From Phytomonas francai (taxonomy: Eukaryota > Euglenozoa > Kinetoplastea > Trypanosomatida > Trypanosomatidae): a stretch of 64,000 bases of DNA. The stretch covers positions 91,901 through 155,900 of the forward strand of contig MJCC01000022.1 of NCBI GenBank assembly GCA_001766655.1. Direction: 5' to 3'. Below are positions 9,414-18,515 of this stretch, one piece after another. Numbering within the stretch: position 1 is the first letter of the stretch; every line of letters begins with the position of its first letter. The position numbers were made by a program, and so were the translations under genes. The notes under the pieces were generated by a model. The model made no database searches. It was not told the DNA's origin and saw nothing but the letters and a program-made list of their open reading frames with translations.

Positions 9414-9855
9414 CCCGTATGTACGTCCGGATCCTCCTCTGCTCTTTTTTGTCGTTCTCTTTTTTCTTTGGACTCCTTGTCGAACCGCTAGATTTGGATC
9501 TTCTCCTTCCTACGTATAACCAATAGAGACAAGGTGCGAGTAAGCGACTTATTCTTTTTTTTTTTAAGTTGAGAGACCCCTGCACAAGATGGGGGATGAT
9601 CATCAGAGATGACATGCAATACTGAGAAGAGAAAATGATACAGCAAACAACTCGCCTCAGATCCCTCAAAAAAAAAAAAGAGGGAAAAAAGAGCAGGCGA
9701 TAACAAGTGATGTGATTATCAAAAGGATGTAAAGTCGCTCCTTCTCTATGTTTCTGTGCTGAAGCTTCTTTCCTCCCGCTTAGAGGCCTCATCGATGGGG
9801 GTGGTGTCGCCACCCCCGATCCGCAGGCCCATCCCCCCCCCTTTGCCATCGCGAC
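9414..9855. other. Intergenic spacer
   Basis: A 442-base spacer between RAD9 and UBA5. The sense strand has a pyrimidine-rich stretch ending in TACGTAG (AG at 9511-9510), the likely UBA5 acceptor. The rest is AT-rich with A/T runs. No gene is supported. Confidence 0.55.
9510..9540 (-). promoter_or_regulatory. Candidate trans-splice acceptor for UBA5
   Basis: Sense-strand CCTTGTCTCTATTGGTTATA then CGTAG, with AG at 9511-9510, about 97 bases before the UBA5 ATG. Confidence 0.45.
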
Positions 9856-11073
9856 CTAGCTCAAGTTATACCCCCCCCCCTCCATTGCGTCCTCGGCCAG
9901 CGTGGGGGTGCAGTTCTGCAGAAACCGCTGGAGGTCGTCGTCGTCGTCGGCGGCGTCGAAGAAGGCCCCGATGGGGTCGTCGAGGCCCTCCCCGCCCTCC
10001 GCCGCGCGCGCGCTGGTGAAGGCGGCGTAGTCGAGCGGGTAGAGGTCCGACAGCCGCGACCGCTGAGGCCCCCGCTCGCCCTCGTCCGGGGAGGGGGGGG
10101 GGGCCTCCCCGAGGCCCTCGTCGGGGAGGGCCGCGCGCGGCGTGGGCGAGGGCCCTCCTCCTTTTTCTTCTTCGCCTCCCCCCCCCTCCGACGGCGGCCA
10201 AACGTCGAGGGCGGCGAGGTAGAGGTCGAATTCGACGCGGGGCGCGGCGGGGTCGTCGCTGGGGGGGCCCGCCGGCGGGGCCCGGACGTGGACGGGGCAG
10301 CCCCCCCCCCCGAGGCGGATCTGCACGGGGAAGCCGAGCTGCCCCGCGAAGTACGCCGCGCGCTGGAGCGGCTTGCTGTCGAGCAGCTTCGACGGCAGCG
10401 CGACAAAGGCGGGCTCGCCGGCGCCCGGTGCGTGCGAAAAGTACCGAAACGAGAGGAAGGCCTGCGGGGAGGCCGAGACGACGACGGCGGCGCCGCCCTC
10501 GCGCTTCGCCTCCGGCGCGTCCGCGGCGACGCGGCGGATCTCGAGGCGGCCGTCCATCGGCGAGACCACGCACGTCGTCGCCGTCGGCGAGAGGCTGCAG
10601 AGCAGGCCGCCGAGCACCTTCGCGGCGGCGCTGAGCTCGAAGTGGTAGGCCGCGGGGTCGGCCGCGACCCTCGGGGCCCCGCGCGGCGCCGCGAGCAGGA
10701 GCGCGAAACGCTTCACGGCGCCGCTCGCGAGCGTGGAGGTCCAGCGGAGGGCGCCGGCCCCGGCGTAGCGGAGCTCGACGCGCTGGACGGCGCCCGCGGG
10801 CTGGCGGAGGGCCGTCGCCCGGAGCGCGCGCGCGAGGAGGCAGAGGACGAGGCCGCCGCCCTCGGAGGGCGGGGGGCGGTAGTCGTAGCCCTCGAGGTGC
10901 GCGCGCGGGATGGCGATGCGGAGGTGCGAGGTCTGGTCGGGGTGCACGCTGAACAGCTCCAGCGCGTCCTCGCCCGGCAGCAGCAGCACCGCGTCGCTGC
11001 TCCGACAGGCGAACCCGAGGATGCCCATGAAGCACCGCGCGAAATTCGCCGAGATCGAAAAACGCAAAGACAT
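9856..11073 (-). CDS. RAD9: RAD9-like subunit of the 9-1-1 DNA damage checkpoint clamp
   Basis: The start is the ATG at 11073 (MSLRFSISANFARCF); the frame extends further only through a TTG codon. This gives 405 residues, close to human RAD9A (391). The N-terminal two thirds show the PCNA-like two-domain clamp pattern: a CRSSDAVLLLPGEDALELFS strand pair near residues 24-43, and the later paired domain with SYFSHAPGAGEP-type segment and ALPSKLLDSKPLQRAAYF. From about 290 the protein becomes proline- and acid-rich and ends in a disordered acidic tail (AADDDDDLQRFLQN), as RAD9 tails do for checkpoint binding. The coding sequence is extremely GC-rich with several G/C homopolymers. RAD9 with RAD1 and HUS1 forms the checkpoint clamp in the nucleus. 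HUS1 or RAD1 would be the main alternatives, but the long tail favours RAD9. Confidence 0.75.
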   Translation of the reverse strand: MSLRFSISANFARCFMGILGFACRSSDAVLLLPGEDALELFSVHPDQTSHLRIAIPRAHLEGYDYRPPPSEGGGLVLCLLARALRATALRQPAGAVQRVELRYAGAGALRWTSTLASGAVKRFALLLAAPRGAPRVAADPAAYHFELSAAAKVLGGLLCSLSPTATTCVVSPMDGRLEIRRVAADAPEAKREGGAAVVVSASPQAFLSFRYFSHAPGAGEPAFVALPSKLLDSKPLQRAAYFAGQLGFPVQIRLGGGGCPVHVRAPPAGPPSDDPAAPRVEFDLYLAALDVWPPSEGGGGEEEKGGGPSPTPRAALPDEGLGEAPPPSPDEGERGPQRSRLSDLYPLDYAAFTSARAAEGGEGLDDPIGAFFDAADDDDDLQRFLQNCTPTLAEDAMEGGGYNLS

Positions 11074-11758
11074 CCCCCTTTCTGATCCTTTCAATCGGGG
11101 AAAAGTGTCGCGCTCTCAATAAGCGTTGCAGGACCTGGCCAGGGGAGGAAGAAACCCAACCGCAGGGTGCGCGGGAAAAGGGATCGGATCAATGGGGCCG
11201 GGGATCTATAAATAAAGAAAAATTATCAAGCACAGAGGCACAAGCACAGGAAAGATAAGTCTGTGTGTGTGTGTGTGTGTGTGTATGTGTGTATGTATGT
11301 GCGCGCGTTTCCTAGACGCATCCCTATGCCGAGAATTTAGAACAGGGGGAAGGGGGAGAGAGAGGGTGATTAACGACAGTGAGGCAAACCAACGCACAAA
11401 ATGCTTAGGGCATTCCGTGGCCGTTATTATAGTCCTGAATTTCGCTTTCGATTTTTCGGGGAGACATCAAGCATAACGGATTCATTCCGTAAACCCACAA
11501 CAACCTACAAGAGCACTAAGAATACAAATAATATCAGTAAGTGAGCGTATAAGAGTGATCATCATATAACCATGCATAGCCATACGCCAGAGTCCATTTT
11601 TATCAAATAGGGATATAGCTATAGACGTAAATAAATAAATAATTATGTATATATATCTATAGATAGATAGATAGATATATAGGATTCATAGAGATATGGT
11701 GAAGATAAGAATTTCGTTTTGTTTTTCTTCCTTTTTCCTTTTTTTTTTCCCCTCCGGT
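11074..11758. other. Intergenic spacer with GT repeat
   Basis: A 685-base spacer between SDH2C and RAD9. It contains a GT dinucleotide run at about 11262-11284, GATA-type repeats around 11660-11680 and a pyrimidine-rich stretch on the plus strand near 11725-11760. Sense-strand ACTTTTCCCCGATTGAAAG near 11090 may be the RAD9 acceptor. Confidence 0.55.
11262..11284. repeat. (GT)n microsatellite
   Basis: About 11 GT units in the spacer upstream of RAD9, continuing as imperfect GTAT repeats to about 11300. Confidence 0.85.
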
Positions 11759-12313
11759 TTATGCCTCGTCCTGGAGGTGCTCCGCGGGCGGCGCGACCCG
11801 CTTCGTCGCCGGCGACGACAGCCGCTTGATCTCCTTCGTCGCGAGCCCCGGGTTCAGGAACTTCGGGCAGGTCACGCTGCAGTTGAAGATGTTATGGCAC
11901 ATGTTCACGAGCGAGCCGTGCTCGAACATCCGGACGCGGTTGTCGAAGTCCCGGTCGAGCGGCTCCACGAGCCAGCGGTAGGCCTGCAGGAGGACGGCCG
12001 GCCCGAGGAAGTGCTCGCGGTTCCACCAGTACTGCGGGCAGGAGCCCGTGCAGGAGGCGCAGAGCACGCACTCGTAGAGCCCCTCCAGCCGCATCCGATT
12101 CGAGGACTCGACCTTCTCCTTGAGGTACCAGCGGTTCACCACGAGGCTGGAGTTCGGCTTCCGGTAGCTCACGAGGTGGAAGGCCGTCTTGCTGTTGTCC
12201 TTCGCGGTGTACAGCACCTCCGCCTTCTGCCCCGACGCCCGACAGAGGCGCTTGTACAGAAAGAGCGGGCTCTGGTAGCAGGCGGCCTTGCCGGGAAGGG
12301 GCGCTGACGGCAT
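11759..12313 (-). CDS. SDH2C: Succinate dehydrogenase iron-sulfur subunit, C-terminal half (SDH2C)
   Basis: A 184-residue protein equivalent to only the second half of SdhB. It has the [4Fe-4S] motif CVLCASCTGSCPQYW and then CHNIFNCSVTCPKFLNPG for the [3Fe-4S] and remaining 4Fe-4S ligands. The N-terminal [2Fe-2S] plant-ferredoxin domain is absent, and there is no room for it: the frame starts with a proper ATG at 12313 and a good acceptor (GTGCACTCAG at 12388-12387) lies just upstream. The split of SDH2 into separately encoded N and C halves is known from trypanosomatids and euglenids, so this is an expected form, not a truncation. The two halves meet in mitochondrial complex II. The partner SDH2N is not in this window. 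Confidence 0.93.
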   Translation of the reverse strand: MPSAPLPGKAACYQSPLFLYKRLCRASGQKAEVLYTAKDNSKTAFHLVSYRKPNSSLVVNRWYLKEKVESSNRMRLEGLYECVLCASCTGSCPQYWWNREHFLGPAVLLQAYRWLVEPLDRDFDNRVRMFEHGSLVNMCHNIFNCSVTCPKFLNPGLATKEIKRLSSPATKRVAPPAEHLQDEA

Positions 12314-12730
12314 CGTCCTCCTTCGCTTCCTTTTTTTTTCTTTCCCTTAGGTTAATGCGATGATGTGGTTGCTATTTTTTATTGGACTGAGTGCACAATC
12401 AAAAGAATCCCCTAAACTAAACTAAAATATCAAAGTAATATGTATTTACAATACTAACAATTCCAAAGAAAAATCTAACGATTTCTTTGTCTTTAAATAG
12501 CGTGCTAAGTGTGAAAAAGATTATTCTATAAAACCAGCGTGAGTCAGAAAGATGATGGGGAAAATGATTTTTAGTTCTCCTTATCTCAAGCCTAAAAAAA
12601 TCAGCATTATGACCGAGACTCAAGCACACAGGAGTGAATCTCGCAGACCCATCTTTTAATCCCTTAAATAAAGGTAAAAACGAGAAAGAAAAAGGAAATA
12701 CCAAGGTGAGAAAAGGAATCCCTCGCCTGT
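12314..12730. other. Intergenic spacer with SDH2C acceptor
   Basis: A 417-base spacer between eL6 and SDH2C. It holds the SDH2C acceptor described separately and AT-rich sequence with no other visible feature. Confidence 0.55.
12387..12415 (-). promoter_or_regulatory. Candidate trans-splice acceptor for SDH2C
   Basis: Sense-strand GATTCTTTTGATTGTGCACT then CAG, AG at 12388-12387, 74 bases before the ATG. It lies upstream of the whole SDH2C frame, which argues against a missing N-terminal exon. Confidence 0.5.
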
Positions 12731-13294
12731 TTACCAGTTCCAGCGGTGGGGGGCATCCCCAGGCTTAATCGTGAAGACTGAGCGGAGATAACCCGCCTTC
12801 TCCGAGCCCAGCTCGTCCTTTTTGATGGACGCGATAAGGGCGGCGTCGACGGCCTTCTGGAGCTGCGCGCGGGCGTCGGAGACGACAGTCTTCTTGGTGG
12901 CCTTGCTCGTCTTCTTCGCGACCTTCTCTGCGGCCTTCTTGCGCTTGTCGCCCATGAAGTCGCCCTCGCTCTTGACCGGCTTCTCCGCCTTGGGGCGCGC
13001 GAAGACCTCCGGCGTGATCGCGCTCGTGTCGACGGACGCGATGTCGACCTTCGTGCTCGTCGCGATGATATAGCGCGCGTCGATGCGGCGAATCGGCACA
13101 CCGTTGAACTTCATCGGGCCGGAGATCACCAGCGGGCCGTTCCGCGGCAGCTGCTTCAGCACGACCGCGCGGCGACCACGAAAACGCCCGGCGAGGATGA
13201 TGGCGATGGTGCCCGGCTTGATGCTCTTGCGCAGGGTCGAGCGCTCGGCCTTCTTGCCGCTCACCTTCTTCTGCACCTGCTTCGTGGAGACCAT
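12731..13294 (-). CDS. RPL6: 60S ribosomal protein eL6 (RPL6)
   Basis: The start is set at the ATG at 13294 (MVSTKQVQKK), giving 187 residues. The frame further upstream reads through a hydrophobic low-complexity translation of T and G runs and is not real coding. The KOW-type strand pair PGTIAIILAGRFRGRRAVVL and the following KQLPRNGPLVISGP, GVPIRRIDARYIIATSTK are the eL6 signature. The C-terminal half is basic and ends in YLRSVFTIKPGDAPHRW, close to the family's C-terminus. eL6 binds 25S rRNA expansion segments on the large subunit surface. The length is typical for protist eL6 lacking the long N-terminal extension of animals. Confidence 0.95.
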   Translation of the reverse strand: MVSTKQVQKKVSGKKAERSTLRKSIKPGTIAIILAGRFRGRRAVVLKQLPRNGPLVISGPMKFNGVPIRRIDARYIIATSTKVDIASVDTSAITPEVFARPKAEKPVKSEGDFMGDKRKKAAEKVAKKTSKATKKTVVSDARAQLQKAVDAALIASIKKDELGSEKAGYLRSVFTIKPGDAPHRWNW

Positions 13295-14976
13295 ATTCGT
13301 TGATGAACCCGGTGTGAAGAGGATTCCCTGAAACCTTTTCTTTCTATTGAATTGTATGTCCCCCCCCCCCCCAAAAAAAAAAAAAATAAAATAAATAAAT
13401 AAATAAAAAATAAATAAAGTGAAGGATGCATGATTTAAGCATATTGGTATTTTTAAGAAATGCTGGCCATAGTGTGCCACACCCTTCCCCTCAACAACCT
13501 TAGGAGAACAATGCTACATATTCCACTGGACTTATGGACATATAGAAAAAGGAACATATATCTATATGCATATTTGAATACTGATAACTTATTTAACTAC
13601 CCAAAATGTGTGTCAACACAATTTATAAATTTCCTTACCATATGTTTTTCTCTTCGCACACTGCAACATATCTCCTAGAAAAAAAAAGTTTTACAAATTT
13701 AGATGATAAATATTAACGAAACAACTTAAATATTTCTCATATTTAATCAATTGAATGCGATGCTCGTTTTCTTCTCAAAAAAAAAAAAAAGATGGACGTT
13801 TTATTTAAATCATAAATTCATTTTTTACCTTTGCATTTATCAATAATCCTCGACATTGAGCCGAATCCAATATTATTTTCCTTAATTCATATTGACGCGT
13901 GTATGCATTTCAAGAATGAGGATACGCTTCCTTCATAGCGCGCAGAAGCACCCATCGTGCTAGTCAATGAACCCCCTCCTCTGCAGAAAAGAAAAAAATG
14001 AATACCTATAGAGAACATTTTACGAGGATAATTTTCTGTATTAGCCCCTTAAATCGTTATTCCCTAAAACAAGACTATGCACAATCATACCAAGCGGCAT
14101 ACTCGCATAATTCGAAATAGTGAGGGAATATAGCTTTTTTTCAGGACAATTCTCCAAATATATTAAAGGAATAAAAGGGAAAAAGTTTTATTTTTAAATA
14201 TTATGTTACCGATTTAAAAATAATAGAAACAAAGTAAAGTTATATAGTCTTATTACATACGTGTAATTAGCGAATAGGTAGATAAGGCAAATCATCCAGC
14301 CTTTGTTTTCCTCCTATATTTCTGGAGCACATCTTATGATTTACAGGGCCGACGAAGAGGGCGAAGCACAGATGGTACACTCCCAAAATGAAAGGCTACG
14401 AATAACTGAATTGAAATGAGGGAAACACAATAAAATCAAAATATCCTCTAAAAAAAAATGGGAAGACACTTTTCGTGCCAAGATAAAAAATGCGTGAACA
14501 AAAAAAAACTGAACCTTGAAAACCCATTAGAGAATACTCTATTGGATCTGATGATATCGCTTAAGTGCATCATCTAAATTTCCCATTTTGGGAAAAAAAA
14601 CCAAGCAGAGCCGCAGCCTGAATACTAAAAATTTCTGAAATGTATACATATGGACATATATTTGCTAAAATTAAAGACGTTGTGTAAAAAAGAATTCGAT
14701 TAAAAATGATTAGCTGATTAAAATATTAAATTCTTATCCTAGTATCGCGTAATGAAAAGGGGTGGAGAGGGGTAGATGGGTCAGTAACGTGGGTTCGATC
14801 AAAGCTCTGATCTTTTTTTTTTCAGTCAAAAACCCCTTTGTTCCCTCTCCCCCCCCCCCCCCCCATCAAAAGAAAAAAAATCCTAACAAACCATTCCCAC
14901 GCACCGTGTGCTGTAAGGCGTTTAATACATTATTATATACCATCTAAAACCCAATCACGAGGGATAAGGGGCATTC
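13295..14976. other. Long AT-rich spacer without a recognised gene
   Basis: The longest gene-free stretch of the window, 1682 bases between glutamate dehydrogenase and eL6. It is AT-rich with many A runs, a C14 run followed by A14 at about 13357-13384, and a C run at about 14849-14863. I looked for tRNA, snoRNA and short coding genes and found none convincing. Part is probably the 3' UTR of the dehydrogenase and the 5' UTR of eL6. Confidence 0.6.
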
Positions 14977-17900
14977 CTACTCGTATTTCTTATCCAATCG
15001 CTTAATTTCCTCGGTCAAGAACTTGAAGAAGTCAAACTCGTTGCCACTCTCCCCGCTGCTATAGACATAGTTCGAGACCAACCACATAGCTCCGATCGCG
15101 TGCTGGTAGCCTTCCGGTACGCGCTCGATCATCTTGTCGATGGGCACGATATCGAGGAGGACCTTCGGCGCGTACTCCATCATGAGGTGCCGCATGAGCT
15201 TCTTGTCCTTGAAGATATCGCTCTTGAGCATGTTCGCGCGGATCTTCACGTTCTTCCTGCTGAGCGCGTCTGCGATGAGGGTCATGGACTTGGAGGTGTC
15301 CTTCTTCCACTCGCTCCAGATCGCCTTGAACTCCTTTTCGGCGTTCTCCTCGATGCGGGTGATGATCTCCTGAACGAGGCGCTTGTAGAAGGGCGGGGGG
15401 TTGGAGCTGTCGGAGATGGACATGTGCTTCGCGTGCTCCTTGTCGGAGAGGCAGAGCCCGGCGAAGACCTCGAGCGAGGAGCTGGTGACCCCGCCCTTGT
15501 TCGACGAGGCGTCCTTGATCAGGACGACGCCGCAGCGCTCGAGCGCGAGCCGGGCGTCCTGGGAGATGAAGAGGTTCGCGCCCTCGACGATGATCTTGAA
15601 GCGGAGCTGCTCCGGCGTCGGGTTTACGCGGCCGCAGAGCATGTCCTCGCCGTCCACGTCCTTGATCCGGAGCAGGCGGCCGACGTTCTCGAGGGTGATG
15701 CTGCGCGGGCGCCCGCCGCAGGGCACGAACACGTCCGCGTCGCTGTACGGCAGCAGGTGGAATCCGTCGCGGAGCTGCACGCCGTTCTTCACAAACCGCC
15801 CGTCCGGCAGCGTCACGTCGGCGTCCTCGACGAGCACGAGGAAGCCGTCCTTGGAGAGCTTCGCCCGGTCGAACTGCGACAGGGGCAGCCGCGCGCAGGC
15901 GAGCCGGAGGAGCTCGTCGCGCGCGAGGCCGCGGGGGTCGTGCAGCGACGCCGTCCCGTCCACGACCCCGATCAGGACCTCGTTGCTCATCAGGATCTCG
16001 TTGCTGCCGAGGTCGCCCTCGGGGCCGCCGGTCTGGAATTTGCGCATCGCGGCGCCGTCCAGGCCGAGCTCGCGGTAGATGCCCTTCACGTAGGTCCGCA
16101 CGCTGCGCGTCGTCATGCCGTAGACGTCGTGCGGGATCCCGCCAAGGTCGGGGTCCTTCCCGGTCGTGAAGCTCTTCCAGTTCACGTAGCCCCGGCGCTT
16201 GCTGTGGAGGGCGCCCGCGGACGGCAGGCTGCCCGCGGTGTACTCGTCCGGCCCCAGAAAGAGGATCTCGTCCGCCTTCAGCCGGTCGACGACGCCGGGC
16301 TCGCCGGGAAGCATGAGGTCCAGCATCGCGTCCACGTACTGCAGGAATATCCGCTTGCAGGCCGCCTCGTCGAACTTGGTGTGGAAGCGGCTCGAGACGA
16401 GGATCGTGCCCTTGCTCCCCCCCTCCGGGATGTCCTTGTTCTTGTAGAGCTGCGTTAGCGCGAGGTTGTAGTTCTCCTGGAAGACGGTGCGCTTGTTCTT
16501 GCTGTAGGTGTTCGGCTTCGAGATGATCAAACGGACGCCGCCGCGGGCAATGTCGGTGAATCGGATGTGGAAGCCGCGCCACTGGCCGCCCGCGAAGAGA
16601 AAGACGCCGTGCGGGACCAGCGGGTACTCGAGATCCTTCAAAAAGCTCGGGTCGAGACGGAACGCGAGCGCCGCCTTCTCCGCCTTAAAGAAGTTGTGCT
16701 TCAGCACAACCTCGTTGAACTTGAGGAGGCTCATGAAAATGGCAACGTCGTGCGGAAGCCTGCCGTCCTCGACCAGCTTGGGTACTATCTTCTCGGCAAT
16801 CGCATCCCGGCGCTCCTTCGTCGAGCCGAGCTGGAAATCTTCGTAGATGAGCTTGATGAACTCAGGGTAGTTCTCGATCAGGTTCCCCATGTAGCGTTCC
16901 GACATCGTTTCTTGTGTGAGCGAGTTCCGCATGGAGTTCAACCAGTTAACGCCATGGGGTATGTTTTCAAGCACGGTGCGCAGGTGCCGGTAGGTGTCAT
17001 CCGGTGGGATCTGCGTGAAGTAGAACGAGAAAATAAACGCAGCCTCGATATAGACGGCCTGTTCGCATGTCAGCATGCCCGATTCGTACATCCGCACTGT
17101 CGGTTTGGCCGCTTTCGAGGGGAGTAAACCCACCATCGATGCCTGCTCCTTCACCTGCGCTACCGTGGCACCCTTGATAATCATCGCGTATACCCTGTCG
17201 CCATTGGGAAGGGAGCAGGAGCTGACCCGGATCACCTCGCTTCCTTTAATCTCCTGGAAAACGTTGAGCAGGGAAACGATGTAGTCGGTCTTGTCGGCAG
17301 ATGTGACCATAGTGAAGAGGATCTTATCCTTGTTTTTGCTATCTTCATGGACGTCTACCACCGGGAAGACAGCATTCGGGCGCCGTGAGAGGATCCGCTG
17401 AAGGCAGTCAACTTTTTCCTGAGAGAGATTGGCGAGAATGGACTTTGGAATCAGCTTCTCGACTTTAGTTTCATCCTCGGACGGCTTGGGGGAGGTGAAG
17501 GGGACGAAGGATACGGTATAAATCACCATGGAGGTCTTGCTCGCGTGGAAGGAGCGCACAAAGATGCTGTGATTTTCTGGAATATCTTTCCGAGACGTGT
17601 ACTTGGACATCTTGCGCACATTCCGTATGATGCTCTCCGGCTCATTTTTGCAGATATAGAACGCGGAATGACTTTCTTCGCGGGAGAATTCGAAGGGGTT
17701 CCCCATTTTCTGGGATGCCTCTGCGTTGAGAACACCAAGCACGTGTCCGCTTACTTCCTCCGGGGGAACGCACTTGAAGTACGTAGTCGACGAAAGGTTG
17801 TCAACAAATCGGGAGAGAGTGTCTTTGATCATTGGGGTATCAAAAATACCTTCAGATTGGATCTTGCTCAAGACCTTCTCCATCTCGAAGGCTGGAGCTG

Positions 17901-17994
17901 TACTTACCCCGCGACAAATGAAGGGGCAGACTGGGGCCAACATCGTAGCGGGCCTCGGGGCGGCTGCGACCCTTAATGCAATACGACGCATCAT
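14977..17994 (-). CDS. Large-type NAD-dependent glutamate dehydrogenase, mitochondrial
   Basis: The start is placed at the ATG at 17994 (MMRRIALRVAAAPRP), giving 1005 residues and a classic mitochondrial presequence (basic, Ala-rich, no acidic residues for over 30 positions). The frame's upstream extension has no coding character. The body matches the ~115-kDa NAD-GDH class of kinetoplastids and fungi: an N-terminal regulatory region, then the catalytic core with GQWRGFHIRFTDIARGGVRL near 500, the NAD-binding domain and FKIIVEGANLFISQDARL near 835, and KGGVTSSSLEVFAGL near 868. The reaction is oxidative deamination of glutamate to 2-oxoglutarate with NAD+. The C-terminus ends after a helical segment (FLTEEIKRLDKKYE). 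Confidence 0.92.
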   Translation of the reverse strand: MMRRIALRVAAAPRPATMLAPVCPFICRGVSTAPAFEMEKVLSKIQSEGIFDTPMIKDTLSRFVDNLSSTTYFKCVPPEEVSGHVLGVLNAEASQKMGNPFEFSREESHSAFYICKNEPESIIRNVRKMSKYTSRKDIPENHSIFVRSFHASKTSMVIYTVSFVPFTSPKPSEDETKVEKLIPKSILANLSQEKVDCLQRILSRRPNAVFPVVDVHEDSKNKDKILFTMVTSADKTDYIVSLLNVFQEIKGSEVIRVSSCSLPNGDRVYAMIIKGATVAQVKEQASMVGLLPSKAAKPTVRMYESGMLTCEQAVYIEAAFIFSFYFTQIPPDDTYRHLRTVLENIPHGVNWLNSMRNSLTQETMSERYMGNLIENYPEFIKLIYEDFQLGSTKERRDAIAEKIVPKLVEDGRLPHDVAIFMSLLKFNEVVLKHNFFKAEKAALAFRLDPSFLKDLEYPLVPHGVFLFAGGQWRGFHIRFTDIARGGVRLIISKPNTYSKNKRTVFQENYNLALTQLYKNKDIPEGGSKGTILVSSRFHTKFDEAACKRIFLQYVDAMLDLMLPGEPGVVDRLKADEILFLGPDEYTAGSLPSAGALHSKRRGYVNWKSFTTGKDPDLGGIPHDVYGMTTRSVRTYVKGIYRELGLDGAAMRKFQTGGPEGDLGSNEILMSNEVLIGVVDGTASLHDPRGLARDELLRLACARLPLSQFDRAKLSKDGFLVLVEDADVTLPDGRFVKNGVQLRDGFHLLPYSDADVFVPCGGRPRSITLENVGRLLRIKDVDGEDMLCGRVNPTPEQLRFKIIVEGANLFISQDARLALERCGVVLIKDASSNKGGVTSSSLEVFAGLCLSDKEHAKHMSISDSSNPPPFYKRLVQEIITRIEENAEKEFKAIWSEWKKDTSKSMTLIADALSRKNVKIRANMLKSDIFKDKKLMRHLMMEYAPKVLLDIVPIDKMIERVPEGYQHAIGAMWLVSNYVYSSGESGNEFDFFKFLTEEIKRLDKKYE

Positions 17995-18087
17995 GGTTTT
18001 GTCTGTCTGCCGTTGAGTTCTCCTTAGGCTTGGAATACAATACGAAAGCTTGTTGAATTGTTTTTCACGTATATTAGTAAAGCACAA

Positions 18088-18515
18088 GAATACTACTACG
18101 CATGTAGGATAATATGTTAATAAAGAGAAAGAGAAAGATAGAGGAACCCATTTTAAATATGCATCTCGATAATTAAAGGAAATCGTGAACTCTAAGGAGA
18201 TAAAGTTTTCGCTAATTAGAGATTATTGTTCTTTCAATAACAAAAAAGAGGAGAAAATGCATTCGATCCCTTCCTGCGGGCCATCAAAGAAACACAAGAA
18301 AAAGAACGACGCGCATATACGCCATGTTTGGGAAACGAATATATATATATATATATATATATACTCATTGTTTAGAAACTTAGGATTTAATTTGTTTCGT
18401 TGACAGGCCTCTTCCCTAATTTAATTATATGACACGTCCATCTCCAAGTACTATTTTTTTTTGAAAACTTCATATAAATATATATTGAACAAAACAACAA
18501 CAACAACAACCTACG
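18088..18515. other. Intergenic spacer with microsatellites
   Basis: Spacer between the polyprenyl synthase 3' end and the dehydrogenase 5' region. It contains an AT run at about 18339-18363 and a CAA triplet run at about 18490-18511. No gene is seen. Confidence 0.6.
18339..18363. repeat. (AT)n microsatellite
   Basis: About 12 AT units in the spacer between two mitochondrial-enzyme genes. Confidence 0.85.

Noticed and set aside
9866..11119. 417-codon alternative minus-strand frame in the RAD9 region
   Set aside because: Arg/Pro/Gly-only composition is typical of a GC-rich off-frame; the clamp sequence is in the other frame.
14547..14585. TGATGAT and ATCATC boxes suggesting a C/D snoRNA
   Set aside because: No properly spaced box D (CTGA) or terminal stem on either strand.
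14785..14812. GGGTTCGATCA resembling a tRNA T-loop
   Set aside because: No T-stem pairing, acceptor stem or anticodon arm could be built around it.
15100..16458. 452-codon plus-strand frame in glutamate dehydrogenase
   Set aside because: Antisense shadow caused by strong GC bias at third codon positions; the minus-strand enzyme is unambiguous.
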